Shown here: piece after piece, positions 14,799 to 23,733 of the stretch
Layout: every line of letters begins with the position of its first letter
Numbering within the stretch: position 1 is the first letter of the stretch
Assembly (NCBI GenBank): GCA_002415085.1
Contig: DIBV01000002.1
Coordinates: 1 to 64,000, forward strand
Source: Arsukibacterium sp. UBA5043
GTDB taxonomy: Bacteria; Pseudomonadota; Gammaproteobacteria; Enterobacterales; Alteromonadaceae
Length of the DNA: 64,000 nucleotides
Reading direction: 5' to 3'
The notes under the pieces: model-generated
What the model saw: the letters and a program-made list of their open reading frames with translations, nothing else
Told to the model about the DNA's origin: nothing
The model's database searches: none
Translations under genes and position numbers: made by a program

Positions 14799-15260
14799 AT
14801 GGATGAACCCAAAAACGTCGTTGTCCCGGGCTTGCTCGCCTCTACGCCGGTCATTATTTCCTTGTTAGGGTTCATTATGATTTCCTGGGGTGCCATTACC
14901 CGACGCTTTAGCTCAAGCAATATCGACGAGCCAGGCCTTGGTCCTGTCACGCCAAGGCTTATCGCGTTTATCACCACGCTTGTTTTACTGGTGGGTGTCG
15001 GGTTAATTGGGCTGGGTGTGCAGGCGGCCGTTGAAATCAGTGAAGTCAGTCTTATTGCTGGTTTTGCGCCACCCGCCAGTATTGGAGCATTACTGGTGCT
15101 GCTGGCCGGGGTAATGGGTATAGCGACGCTTGTGCTCACCCTAAAAGCGCGTAAAACCAGGCCGCTTAGGAAGCGCACTCTGATAGGCTTTGTTCTTTTG
15201 GGCCTTTCTGCAATGTTACTGAGTGTTATCTTTGTTTGTTGGGGTATAACGCCGGGGTAG
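14799..15260 (+). CDS. Putative four-TM membrane protein
   Basis: The 153-residue frame encodes four hydrophobic helices (about residues 13-31, 55-75, 90-112 and 128-150) separated by basic loops such as KARKTRPLRKRT, a believable membrane topology. No family is recognised. The start lies 6 bp after the tandem repeats and lacks a visible ribosome-binding site, so the original 5' end may have been replaced by the repeat array. A long frame on the opposite strand has a low-complexity Pro/Ser/Thr composition and is taken as a shadow. Confidence 0.5.
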   Translation: MDEPKNVVVPGLLASTPVIISLLGFIMISWGAITRRFSSSNIDEPGLGPVTPRLIAFITTLVLLVGVGLIGLGVQAAVEISEVSLIAGFAPPASIGALLVLLAGVMGIATLVLTLKARKTRPLRKRTLIGFVLLGLSAMLLSVIFVCWGITPG

Positions 15261-15346
15261 AACACTAAATGATCCGAAGCGTTAAGACATAAGGAGTATT
15301 CTTAGGGAGTCTTGGGGGTTAGCTCTTATTTCTTGCCTTTTTGAAT

Positions 15347-15411
15347 TGGCAAAAGGCAAGACCTGACCCCGCACCTCTATGGCCCCGCACCTCTAGACCT
15401 GCCCCGGCACT
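15347..15411. repeat. Third copy of the 'GGCAAAAGGCAAGACCTGACC' repeat
   Basis: TGGCAAAAGGCAAGACCTGA followed by CCCCGCACCTC twice and a diverged third unit. Same orientation as the tandem pair at 9796-9896. It separates the membrane protein gene from the Tae4 gene. Confidence 0.75.
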
Positions 15412-15455
15412 TCTTTGATGTCTTTAATTGATTTAGCATGAACGATAAATCAGCC

Positions 15456-15929
15456 TTAGTTAAGCTGCCAAAAACGTACTTCGTCAGCAGTGAAGTAGCA
15501 GTTGCGACTGCAGGTTAGGTAGTCGTTTGAGGGGTGCAGTAAGTCGATATGGCCGCCGGCATAGCTTGGAATACGCATAAACGACACTATGCCTTTTTTA
15601 CCGTACAGCGACTGCGGGCCAGCGGCGCTGCTGCTGTTAAATGGGAATACTTCAGGTTCGCCAAGCTGGCGTACTAACCAGTCTGATAAGCGGTTCTGCC
15701 CTGGCTCAATCCATTTGCCTTTAAGATCACCCTTTTTAATCTGTACCCGGCCAGCAACTGTTTTGCCAGCTTCCAGCAGTGCCAGGCTCATTCTCACTGC
15801 GCAGGTATTTGCCCACTCAGGCTTGCCGACCAGATCGTCCCAGCCCAGTAACTGATAAAGTTCGGTAGTGTCAAAAGCGTTGTATTTTTCGTATGCATCG
15901 GCAACAGCCTGATATTTAATAACTGACAT
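15456..15929 (-). CDS. Type VI secretion amidase effector, Tae4 family
   Basis: This 157-residue protein has the cysteine-peptidase layout of Tae4: the nucleophile in [13 protein letters not shown] (C43) and the histidine in YAGGHIDLL (H127, followed by D129), plus a C-terminal cysteine pair (C140, C144). Tae4 enzymes cleave the gamma-D-glutamyl-meso-diaminopimelic acid bond of peptidoglycan in competitors after T6SS delivery. There is no signal peptide, as expected for T6SS cargo. It follows the immunity-like gene by 19 bp on the same strand. No VgrG, Hcp or PAAR gene is in view, so this is an orphan cargo pair whose secretion apparatus must be elsewhere, if present. Confidence 0.88.
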   Translation of the reverse strand: MSVIKYQAVADAYEKYNAFDTTELYQLLGWDDLVGKPEWANTCAVRMSLALLEAGKTVAGRVQIKKGDLKGKWIEPGQNRLSDWLVRQLGEPEVFPFNSSSAAGPQSLYGKKGIVSFMRIPSYAGGHIDLLHPSNDYLTCSRNCYFTADEVRFWQLN

Positions 15930-15948
15930 GGTGTTTCCCTACTCAATG

Positions 15949-16344
15949 TTATTTACATGGAAATAAAACTTCTAATTTGCTGGCAAGCAGAACTGCAGAA
16001 TTGGCGTTGGCAGTAACTTTCTGCTGCTGCAAATCACGTTGCAGTTCTGCCAATAGTTGCTGATTAACTTCATGAGGCGGTAAGCCTGATGTTGCAACAC
16101 ACCAGCTTCGGCCTTCGCCACTGTCGATAACCCCAGCCAGATACATCGCTAACTGGTCATTGGCTATACCTTTGGTTGCCTGCGCTGAAAATGCTGGAGG
16201 TAAAGGTGTAACCGGCTGGCCGTTACTTAAGGCTTGCAAGCGATCAAGCGGCACCCTGGCATTGTCTTGCCCCGTACCCAACGCTGTGCAACTCACAAGT
16301 GCACTAAACAGCGACATAGAAAGAACTATTGAACGAATTTGCAT
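15949..16344 (-). CDS. Tae4 immunity protein, Tai4/Rap1a-like, probable lipoprotein
   Basis: The 131-residue protein has a short signal sequence ending in a lipobox-like LVSC (Cys at about residue 19), which suggests anchoring in the envelope. The mature part carries DQLAMYLAGVIDSGEGRSWCVA and a final EVLFPCK, the Cys pair and spacing of the Rap1a/Tai family. These periplasmic proteins bind and inhibit Tae4 amidases. The gene is directly upstream of the effector (19 bp), so producer cells make immunity first. Confidence 0.8.
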   Translation of the reverse strand: MQIRSIVLSMSLFSALVSCTALGTGQDNARVPLDRLQALSNGQPVTPLPPAFSAQATKGIANDQLAMYLAGVIDSGEGRSWCVATSGLPPHEVNQQLLAELQRDLQQQKVTANANSAVLLASKLEVLFPCK

Positions 16345-16440
16345 ATTCAGGCCTCATACAAGCAAACTTAATGAGGAATACTGACCCAATTACGTCAACA
16401 TTAAAACCTTTATTTTACATATTTAACATTCTGACATAAA

Positions 16441-16468
16441 AAAACCCCGGCACGAAGGCCGGGGTTTT
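16441..16468 (-). terminator. Terminator downstream of gcvP
   Basis: AAAACCCCGGC and GCCGGGGTTTT form a strong stem around CACGAAG-like loop bases. The leftward transcript ends in a T-run. It closes the gcvTHP operon and separates it from the Tai4/Tae4 pair. Confidence 0.88.
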
Positions 16469-16498
16469 GGGTTGAACGTCTAGCTTAATACTAAACGC

Positions 16499-19390
16499 TT
16501 ACCGATAAGCCTCAGGGCTTGGACAAGCGCACATTAAATTCCGATCACCGTATACATCGTCAATCCGGGTAACGGTTGGCCAGAACTTGTTCTCGGCTAC
16601 GTAGGCTACCGGGAAGGCACCGTAGGTGCGCTCGTAGGCGCGGTCCCATGCCGGGTCGAGAATGTCAGCCATGGTATGCGGTGCGTAGGCCAGTGGGTTG
16701 TTGTCCACTGTCCACTCGCCTGCTTCTACCTTGGCAATCTCGCTGCGGATACTGGTCATCGCTTCAATAAACTTATCCAGCTCGGCTTTGCTTTCTGATT
16801 CAGTTGGTTCAATCATCAGCGTACCCGCAACCGGGAAGCTCATGGTAGGCGAATGGTAGCCATAGTCCATTAAGCGCTTGGCAATATCCATTTCAGTAAT
16901 ACCGCTGGCTTCTTTAAGCTGACGAATGTCGATAATACATTCGTGGGCTACCCGGCCATTGGTACCACGGTACAATACCGGGAAGTGCGGGTTCAGCTTA
17001 TTGGCCACGTAGTTAGCGGTTAAAATCGCGAACTCAGTGGCTTGTTTTAAGCCTTCAGCGCCCATCATGGCAATGTACATCCAGCTGATGGGTAATATGC
17101 CAGCACTACCAAATGGCGCTGCCGATACTGCACCGTTGGTTTCACCGGTACCGTCAATTTTTACCAGCGGGTGGTTAGGTAAAAACGGCGCTAAATGGCT
17201 TTTTACGCCGATAGGCCCCATACCCGGGCCGCCACCGCCGTGTGGAATACAGAAGGTTTTGTGCAGGTTTAAGTGCGATACGTCAGAGCCGATAAAGCCT
17301 GGTGAGGTTAAGCCCACCTGGGCGTTCATATTGGCGCCGTCCATATACACCTGGCCACCGTAAGAGTGAACGATGTCGCACAGCTCCTGAATACTCTCTT
17401 CAAACACACCGTGGGTAGACGGGTAAGTGACCATGATGGCTGCTAAGCGGTCGCCCACTTCGGCGGCTTTGGCTTTTAAATCGGCCATATCGATATTGCC
17501 CGACTTATCACAGTCAACCAGTACTACATCGTAGCTGGCCATTGCTGCTGTTGCCGGGTTAGTACCGTGCGCCGATACCGGAATTAAACAGATATTACGA
17601 TGCCCTTCACCGCGGCTTTCATGGTATTTACGAATGGCGATCATGCCGGCGTATTCGCCCTGTGCACCCGAGTTAGGCTGCATTGAGATATTGTCATAAC
17701 CGGTGATGTTTACCAGCCAGTCGCCAAGCTCAGTAATCATTTCATAGTAACCATCGACCTGATCGCGCGGTACGAACGGGTGCAAAGAACCAAACTCCGG
17801 CCAGGTGATTGGGATCATCTCGGCGGTGGCGTTTAGCTTCATGGTGCACGAACCTAACGAAATCATTGAATGATTAAGCGCTAAATCTTTGTTTTCCAGC
17901 TTTTTAATATAACGCAGCATCTCAGTTTCACTGTGATACTGGTTAAATACCGGATGGCTTAACAGCGGGTTAGTACGCACTAACTCTGCCGGAATAGATG
18001 CCGAGCCATTGCTAACGATATCGCTATCAAGTTTATCAACATCCAGGCCGTGATCCGCACCCAGTACGATATCAAATAATTGTGCAATATCGGCAGCCTG
18101 GGTGGCTTCACTGAAGCTAACCGCTAAGCTGTCAGTAACGTCGGTACGCAGGTTAACACCAGCGTCCAGGGCCCGTTTAACGACAGCAGCACGGTCGGTT
18201 ACTTTAAAGGTAATGGTATCGAACCAGTGGCTGTTTACTAACTCAACGCCTTTGGCTTTAATACCGGCGGCGAAGATATCGGCACTGCGGTGAATACGCT
18301 CTGCAATATCTTTTAAGCCTTGTGGGCCATGATATACCGCATAGAAAGAAGCGATATTGGCCAGTAATACCTGAGCGGTACAGATGTTGGAGTTAGCTTT
18401 CTCGCGGCGGATATGCTGCTCGCGGGTTTGCATGGCCATCCGTAGTGCCTGATTACCACGACGGTCTTTCGACACCCCGATAATCCGCCCTGGCATAGAA
18501 CGCTTATACGCATCGCGGGTAGCAAAGAATGCGGCATGCGGGCCGCCGTAGGCCATTGGTACACCGAAGCGCTGCATCGAGCCCAGCACCACGTCGGCAC
18601 CCAGCTCGCCTGGTGATTTTAACAGCATTAACGCCATCGGATCAGACGCTACTGCTACTACCGCTTTTTTCGCCTGTAACGCGGCAATTAAGGCGCTGTC
18701 GTTACGGATATCACCGTTGGTGGTTGGGTACTGAATTAACGCACCAAACACATCATGGTTTGCCGCATCGCTGGCGTTACCCACTACAATGTCAAAGCCG
18801 AACATTTCAGCGCGGGTTTTTACCACGTCGATCGTTTGCGGGTGCACGTCGTCACTAATAAAATACAGGTTTGCTTTGCTTTTACTTACCCGCTTGGCCA
18901 ATGCCATCGCTTCTGCAGCGGCGGTGGCTTCATCCAGCAATGAGGCACTGGCCAGCTCCATACCGGTTAAATCCAGCGACATTTGCTGGAAGTTTAACAA
19001 GGCTTCTAAGCGGCCCTGGGCAATTTCTGGCTGGTACGGGGTATAAGCGGTGTACCAACCCGGGTTTTCCAGCACATTACGTAAAATAACATTCGGGGTT
19101 AACGTAGGGTGATAACCCATACCAATGTATGACTTATACATTTTGTTCTTCGCTGCCACCGCCTTTAAATGGGTTAGTGCATCATTTTCAGTGCGGCTGT
19201 TGCCGGTAGCCAGTGGCTTGGGTAAGCGGATACTGGCCGGCACGGTTTGGGCAATCAGCGTTTCCATGCTGTCAACGCCAAGCTCGGCCAGCATCGCAGC
19301 GGTTTCCGCCTCGTCCGGGCCAATGTGGCGTTGAATAAATTCGTCGTGGTTCGCAAGTTGCGACAGGGTTTTCACAGCGGTATGGGTCAT
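16499..19390 (-). CDS. gcvP: Glycine dehydrogenase (decarboxylating), P protein of the glycine cleavage system
   Basis: The 963-residue, full-length homodimeric type P protein catalyses PLP-dependent decarboxylation of glycine and transfer of the methylamine group to lipoyl-GcvH. The start [25 protein letters not shown] is the usual N-terminus. The PLP lysine lies in [21 protein letters not shown], and [12 protein letters not shown] and [14 protein letters not shown] are present. It is last in gcvT-gcvH-gcvP, 97 bp after gcvH, and a hairpin in that gap may lower its expression relative to the upstream genes. A decayed piece of a gcvP gene is also found at 4212-4283. Confidence 0.98.
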   Translation of the reverse strand: MTHTAVKTLSQLANHDEFIQRHIGPDEAETAAMLAELGVDSMETLIAQTVPASIRLPKPLATGNSRTENDALTHLKAVAAKNKMYKSYIGMGYHPTLTPNVILRNVLENPGWYTAYTPYQPEIAQGRLEALLNFQQMSLDLTGMELASASLLDEATAAAEAMALAKRVSKSKANLYFISDDVHPQTIDVVKTRAEMFGFDIVVGNASDAANHDVFGALIQYPTTNGDIRNDSALIAALQAKKAVVAVASDPMALMLLKSPGELGADVVLGSMQRFGVPMAYGGPHAAFFATRDAYKRSMPGRIIGVSKDRRGNQALRMAMQTREQHIRREKANSNICTAQVLLANIASFYAVYHGPQGLKDIAERIHRSADIFAAGIKAKGVELVNSHWFDTITFKVTDRAAVVKRALDAGVNLRTDVTDSLAVSFSEATQAADIAQLFDIVLGADHGLDVDKLDSDIVSNGSASIPAELVRTNPLLSHPVFNQYHSETEMLRYIKKLENKDLALNHSMISLGSCTMKLNATAEMIPITWPEFGSLHPFVPRDQVDGYYEMITELGDWLVNITGYDNISMQPNSGAQGEYAGMIAIRKYHESRGEGHRNICLIPVSAHGTNPATAAMASYDVVLVDCDKSGNIDMADLKAKAAEVGDRLAAIMVTYPSTHGVFEESIQELCDIVHSYGGQVYMDGANMNAQVGLTSPGFIGSDVSHLNLHKTFCIPHGGGGPGMGPIGVKSHLAPFLPNHPLVKIDGTGETNGAVSAAPFGSAGILPISWMYIAMMGAEGLKQATEFAILTANYVANKLNPHFPVLYRGTNGRVAHECIIDIRQLKEASGITEMDIAKRLMDYGYHSPTMSFPVAGTLMIEPTESESKAELDKFIEAMTSIRSEIAKVEAGEWTVDNNPLAYAPHTMADILDPAWDRAYERTYGAFPVAYVAENKFWPTVTRIDDVYGDRNLMCACPSPEAYR

Positions 19391-19440
19391 GCTTTGAATG
19401 TCCTAATATTGTTACAGCGTTCAGAACAGCTGTTAGTAAG

Positions 19441-19470
19441 ATAAAGCCCCGGTAAGTACGGGGCTTTATG
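19441..19470 (-). terminator. Hairpin between gcvH and gcvP
   Basis: AAAGCCCCG (19444 on) pairs with CGGGGCTTT around a GTAAGTA-like loop, followed in the leftward direction by ATCTT. The stem is as strong as a terminator but the T-run is short. It could attenuate read-through into gcvP or protect the gcvTH message. Confidence 0.6.
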
Positions 19471-19487
19471 CTATAGCGATCTGTTTA

Positions 19488-19877
19488 TTAAGCTTCGTCG
19501 ATGCTGCTTTCGTAACCAGCCGCGTCTAATAAAGCGTCCAGCTCTGATTCATCGCTTACTTTAATTTTAAACATCCAGCCATCAGTATAAGGGCTGGCGT
19601 TTACCTGCTCTGGCGAATCAGCCAGCGCGTCATTAATTTCAACCACTTCGCCGGATAATGGCGCGTAAATGTCAGAAGCCGCTTTTACTGACTCCGCTAC
19701 CGCACAGTCATCACCCTGAGTGACGCTATCGCCCACTTCTGGCAGCTCAACAAAAACCATATCGCCCAGCAGCTCCTGCGCGTGCTCGGTAATGCCTACG
19801 GTGTAAATGCCATCACCGTCGTTGCGCACCCATTCATGGCTGCTTGCGTACTTTAATTCTGTAGGGATAGAGCTCAT
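19488..19877 (-). CDS. gcvH: Glycine cleavage system H protein
   Basis: This 129-residue protein carries the methylamine intermediate on a lipoyl-lysine between GcvP, GcvT and lipoamide dehydrogenase. The lipoylation site is K65 in [18 protein letters not shown], with the typical flanking Glu-Ser-Val-Lys. The N-terminal YASSHEWVR and the C-terminal [14 protein letters not shown] are family hallmarks, and the length is normal. It sits between gcvT (67 bp upstream) and gcvP. Confidence 0.98.
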   Translation of the reverse strand: MSSIPTELKYASSHEWVRNDGDGIYTVGITEHAQELLGDMVFVELPEVGDSVTQGDDCAVAESVKAASDIYAPLSGEVVEINDALADSPEQVNASPYTDGWMFKIKVSDESELDALLDAAGYESSIDEA

Positions 19878-19944
19878 TGTAAATTCCTTAGCTGTCTTAA
19901 CACGTATATTTTAACGACCAACATGGGTTGCTACGTTTGTTATT

Positions 19945-21024
19945 TTAGATGACTTTTTTACCCATGCGCACAAAAGCCGGTTTAACCACTTTAACACTAA
20001 CCAGTTTGCCACGAATATCCACTTGCGCAGTATCAGCCGTGCTGGCCGGCACCCGGGCCATGGCAATGCTGTAACCTAAAGTAGGTGAAAAGGTACCCGA
20101 AGTAATAACACCTTCGCCACCGTCTACCACCACCCGCTGGCCGTGACGCAGTACGCCTTTTTGCTCCATTACCAGGCCAACCAGTTTATCGGTACCCGCT
20201 GCTTTTTGCTCAGTAAGCGCAGCACGGCCAATAAAGTTGCGATCTTCCGGGGTCCAGGCAATGGTCCAGCACATGTTCGCTGCCAGTGGCGATACGGTTT
20301 CGTCCATATCCTGGCCATATAAGTTCATGCCCGCTTCCAGACGCAGGGTATCCCGCGCGCCCAACCCGGCTGGCGCTACGCCGGCGTTCAGTAATTTTTG
20401 CCAGAAATCAGCTACCTGCTCGTCAGGCATCGCTATTTCATAGCCGTCTTCACCGGTGTAACCGGTAGTGGCGATAAATAACTCGCCGGCTTGTTTGCCA
20501 AAAAACGGTTTCATGCCCGCAACAGCGGCTTGTTGCTCAGCGCTTAATAAGGTCGCTACTTTGGCTTTCGCATTCGGGCCTTGTACCGCAATCATCGCAA
20601 ATTCCGGCCGCTCGGTCACGGTTACAGCAAAAGTTTTGGCTTCAGCGTTGATATGCGCCAGATCTTTTTCCCTGGTAGCCGAGTTGACTACTAACCGGAA
20701 AAAATCGTCCTGGATAAAATAGACGATTAAGTCATCAATAACCCCGCCTGCGGTATTCAGCATGCCGGTATACAGTGCTTTACCCGGTACAGTAAGTTTG
20801 GCCACATCATTAGCCAGTAAATAGCGCAAAAACTCACGGGTGCGGCTACCGGTTAAGTCGACAATGGTCATATGGGATACGTCAAACATACCGGCATCGC
20901 GACGGACGCTATGGTGCTCTTCAATTTGTGAGCCGTAGTTAATTGGCATGTCCCAGCCAAAAAAATCGACCATTTTGGCACCAGCAGCAAGGTGGCTGGC
21001 ATGTAACGCAGTTTTTTGAGCCAT
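19945..21024 (-). CDS. gcvT: Aminomethyltransferase, T protein of the glycine cleavage system
   Basis: The 359-residue protein transfers the methylene group from GcvH-bound aminomethyl to tetrahydrofolate and releases ammonia. Family features include the N-terminal [35 protein letters not shown], the folate-site Asp region, and [13 protein letters not shown]. It is first in gcvTHP. The 242 bp upstream (21025-21266) hold a modest AATAAGCC/GGCTATT stem and presumably the operon promoter; I could not find the two-aptamer glycine riboswitch consensus there. Confidence 0.97.
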   Translation of the reverse strand: MAQKTALHASHLAAGAKMVDFFGWDMPINYGSQIEEHHSVRRDAGMFDVSHMTIVDLTGSRTREFLRYLLANDVAKLTVPGKALYTGMLNTAGGVIDDLIVYFIQDDFFRLVVNSATREKDLAHINAEAKTFAVTVTERPEFAMIAVQGPNAKAKVATLLSAEQQAAVAGMKPFFGKQAGELFIATTGYTGEDGYEIAMPDEQVADFWQKLLNAGVAPAGLGARDTLRLEAGMNLYGQDMDETVSPLAANMCWTIAWTPEDRNFIGRAALTEQKAAGTDKLVGLVMEQKGVLRHGQRVVVDGGEGVITSGTFSPTLGYSIAMARVPASTADTAQVDIRGKLVSVKVVKPAFVRMGKKVI

Positions 21025-21266
21025 TATTTTTTCCTACTTATTGTGAGGGCCACAAGCGGTAAAACCAACAATAGCAATAAGCCTTATTTTTCAGGCTATT
21101 ACGTAAAAATACTAAGCTTGAGACTAAAAAATACCGGCCGATTATACCGCATAGCCCCGGCAGCAAACAGCCCAATTTGGATTACTTTTTGTAATGCGAC
21201 AGTTGCTGTTACAAATTAAACTAAGGCAAAGCAATGGATCAAGCGTCTGGCAATGCATCGCCATGG

Positions 21267-22496
21267 TTACCCTGTTTTTTTAACAAGCTCGGGTAAGTCA
21301 CCTTTAAGCCCCAGGGCATGGGCCATCAGTTGCTGTTTCAGCCATGGCAACTTATCCGCAGCGACTAAGCCAGCGCCACGCAGCAATTTCAGCAGTGCTG
21401 GCTTGGCGGTAAAGCCACGTTTAAAGGCTTCCATGGCCACTATCATGCTTTGCGCCTCGGCTTTACGCCAGCGCTCATAACGGCGCAGCATTGGCGTTGC
21501 AGCAAGATCATCCCCCGCCATATGCTGCTCGCCAATTAACTGGGCCAGGGCAGCCACATCCATCAGGCCTAAATTCATGCCCTGACCGGCCAGCGGATGA
21601 ATGCTATGCGCCGCATCCGCTACCAGTACTACCCTGCCCCGTTGCCAGCTGCTGGCGTAGCGCATGGTTAAGCCAAACGCCTGACGCTCGCTGACAAGTT
21701 TAACCGGCCCTAACACGGCCTGGCTGGCCGCGCATAATGCCTGATTAAAGGCATTGTCATCCAGCGCCATTAATCTGCTCGCTTCGGCTGTTTCAGCACT
21801 CCAGACAATAGAGCACAGATCAGGCTCTGGCAGGGGCAGCAGTGCCAGCGGACCGCTGGTTAAAAACACCTGGCGGGCCGTAAGCTGATGAGCCTCAGTG
21901 CAGCGGATTTTCGCCACAATCGCCGTATGCTGATAGTCCCAGTGGGTTAACGGCAGCTGCATATGCTGCCGCACAAACGAATTAACGCCATCGGCGCCCA
22001 CCAGTAACTGACTTAAAATCAGCTCGTTGTTATCCAGTTGCAGCATCACTTCCCGCTCACCTTGCTTTAACTGGCTTATCGCCACATCAAAATAGCACTG
22101 GACGTTACTGTACTGCTGCAACTGGCTATACAGCAGCTGCCGGATATGTTCGTTATCGCAAATATAACCCAGCGCTTCAAGCTGCTGCTCTGCTGCCGAA
22201 AAACCAATGCGGCCGAAACTGTCAGCTTCCCACACCTGCATATCGGTATAGGCTGCAGCCCCCGCCAGCAGCTGCGGCCAGATCCCTAATTGCTGAAGCA
22301 GATTGCGCGAGGCCATATTCAGCGCGCTGACCCGCTGGTACTCCGGGGCGGCCCCGGTTTGTGCTGGCACTGCGGTTAATGATGGCGCAGCGCCTTTTTC
22401 GACCAGCACCACCCGCAGCTGCTGGCGGGCCAGTAATAAGGCCATTGTAAGACCGGCGCTACCGCCACCAACAATGGTGATATCAGTATTTTGCAT
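21267..22496 (-). CDS. ubiI: FAD-dependent 2-octaprenylphenol hydroxylase (UbiI/VisC-type)
   Basis: The start chosen is the ATG of MQNTDITIVGGG; an in-frame upstream Met would extend the protein with an unlikely Arg/Trp-rich leader. The protein has the FAD-binding Rossmann motif VGGGSAGLTMALLLA at the N-terminus and the second FAD motif VLVADAAHSIHPLAGQGMNLGLMD of aromatic hydroxylases. In ubiquinone synthesis UbiI adds the C5 hydroxyl. Order on this strand is pepP, ubiH, ubiI as in Escherichia coli, and the start overlaps the end of ubiH by 14 bp, indicating coupling. Distinction of UbiI from other UbiH-like hydroxylases is based on position. Confidence 0.9.
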   Translation of the reverse strand: MQNTDITIVGGGSAGLTMALLLARQQLRVVLVEKGAAPSLTAVPAQTGAAPEYQRVSALNMASRNLLQQLGIWPQLLAGAAAYTDMQVWEADSFGRIGFSAAEQQLEALGYICDNEHIRQLLYSQLQQYSNVQCYFDVAISQLKQGEREVMLQLDNNELILSQLLVGADGVNSFVRQHMQLPLTHWDYQHTAIVAKIRCTEAHQLTARQVFLTSGPLALLPLPEPDLCSIVWSAETAEASRLMALDDNAFNQALCAASQAVLGPVKLVSERQAFGLTMRYASSWQRGRVVLVADAAHSIHPLAGQGMNLGLMDVAALAQLIGEQHMAGDDLAATPMLRRYERWRKAEAQSMIVAMEAFKRGFTAKPALLKLLRGAGLVAADKLPWLKQQLMAHALGLKGDLPELVKKTG

Positions 22497-23733
22497 AAGA
22501 TTGCCCCTGGCCCATCGCCTGCATGGCAAGCGGCCGTTTTAACGGATCACACAGCATCATTGCTGCTAGGCCGGTATTGCGCGCCAGCGCTACCAACCGG
22601 GAGTTATTGGAAAAGCCCCGCACCATGGCGTCGGTAAACCAGACTACCCGTTTAATGTCTTGCTCACGCAGTTGCTGGTATTCACGCAGCACCCTATATG
22701 TTCCAGGATCAGTAGCTCCAGGATCAGTAGCCCCGGGATCAGCGTTTGCTGCGCTGCTATCAGCCAGCGCCAGCAATAACGCCTGAATATCGCGAATGGC
22801 CAGATTAAATCCCTGACCCGCAATCGGATGCAAATTATGTAAACTGTTGCCCAGTAAGGCTGTACGATGGCGCACAATGGTATCGGGCCGACGCAAGCTC
22901 AGCGGATATGTCGCTCTGGCACCGGCACCGGTAAATATTCCGGCCCGGTAACCAAAAGCCTGTTGAATAGCCGCGGTAAAGCCCGCGTCATCCAGTGCCA
23001 GCAACTCAGCCGCCGCATCCCGTGCGACGGTCCATACCAGCGAATAGCGCTGGCCACTTAGCGGCAGCAGCGCAATAGGGCCATGCCCGGTAAAGCGTTC
23101 AAACGCGGTATGCTGATGGCTTTGCGCCAGGGCCAGGTTAGCAATAATGGCCGTTTGCTGGTAATCATCGCTGCTAACACTAAAGCCTGCCAGTTGCCGG
23201 GTTTGTGATAAACCGCCTTCGGCAATCACTAATAACTTCGCGCTAAGTTCAGTACCACTGTTAAGTTGGATCTGCTGGCTGTCAATGGTCGGGGTAACCG
23301 CACTGATATAGTCGGGCTGAAAAAAGGTAACGCCGCCCTGCTTTGCCAGTCGGTCACTCAGTAAATTACCCAGGTGCTCCACTTCTAACACCTGGCCCAG
23401 AGCCGTTTGCTGATACTCGGCGGCTGTTAAGCGGGTTTTGCCAAAATGGCCGCGGTCTGACACCCAAATCTGCTCAAGCGGGCACGCATTGGCGGCAAGG
23501 TCCTGCCACAGCTGCCAGCGCTGTAATAACCCAACGCTACCGGCTGCCAGGGCAATGCTGCGACTGTCAAAACTGGCCGGCGCACTACCCTGCGTTTTAG
23601 GTTGCCGTTCAATAATGGCAATGCGCCATTGCGGCCTGGCCTGGCTCAGGCACCACGCCAGTAAACTGCCGGCCATGCCGCCACCGGCAATCACCAGATC
23701 AAACTGTAAATTGCTGTTACTACTAACTGACAT
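22483..23733 (-). CDS. ubiH: 2-octaprenyl-6-methoxyphenyl hydroxylase (UbiH)
   Basis: This 416-residue flavin monooxygenase of the ubiquinone pathway has FDLVIAGGGMAGSLLAWCL near the N-terminus, the UbiH-typical ASFDSRSIALAAGS, and HRTALLGNSLHNLHPIAGQGFNLAIRD as second FAD motif. Its start overlaps the end of pepP by 11 bp. Odd feature: a surface loop near residues 330-344 reads DPGATDPGATDPGT, produced by three 15-bp tandem units at 22703-22743; this looks like recent slippage expansion and should be tolerated in a loop. Confidence 0.95.
   Translation of the reverse strand: MSVSSNSNLQFDLVIAGGGMAGSLLAWCLSQARPQWRIAIIERQPKTQGSAPASFDSRSIALAAGSVGLLQRWQLWQDLAANACPLEQIWVSDRGHFGKTRLTAAEYQQTALGQVLEVEHLGNLLSDRLAKQGGVTFFQPDYISAVTPTIDSQQIQLNSGTELSAKLLVIAEGGLSQTRQLAGFSVSSDDYQQTAIIANLALAQSHQHTAFERFTGHGPIALLPLSGQRYSLVWTVARDAAAELLALDDAGFTAAIQQAFGYRAGIFTGAGARATYPLSLRRPDTIVRHRTALLGNSLHNLHPIAGQGFNLAIRDIQALLLALADSSAANADPGATDPGATDPGTYRVLREYQQLREQDIKRVVWFTDAMVRGFSNNSRLVALARNTGLAAMMLCDPLKRPLAMQAMGQGQSYAKY
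22703..22743. repeat. 15-bp tandem repeat inside ubiH
   Basis: Units CCAGGATCAGTAGCT, CCAGGATCAGTAGCC and the start of a third CCGGGATCAG lie in frame and encode DPGAT repeats. The 15-bp period keeps the reading frame whatever the copy number. Confidence 0.85.

Noticed and set aside
14759-15265. 168-residue open frame on the minus strand opposite the four-TM gene
   Set aside because: Its Ser/Thr/Pro-rich composition is that of an antisense shadow, it has no start signal, and the plus-strand frame has a believable membrane topology.
21025-21266. Glycine riboswitch upstream of gcvT
   Set aside because: The conserved aptamer segments were not found by eye in this 242-bp leader; only a modest stem is visible.
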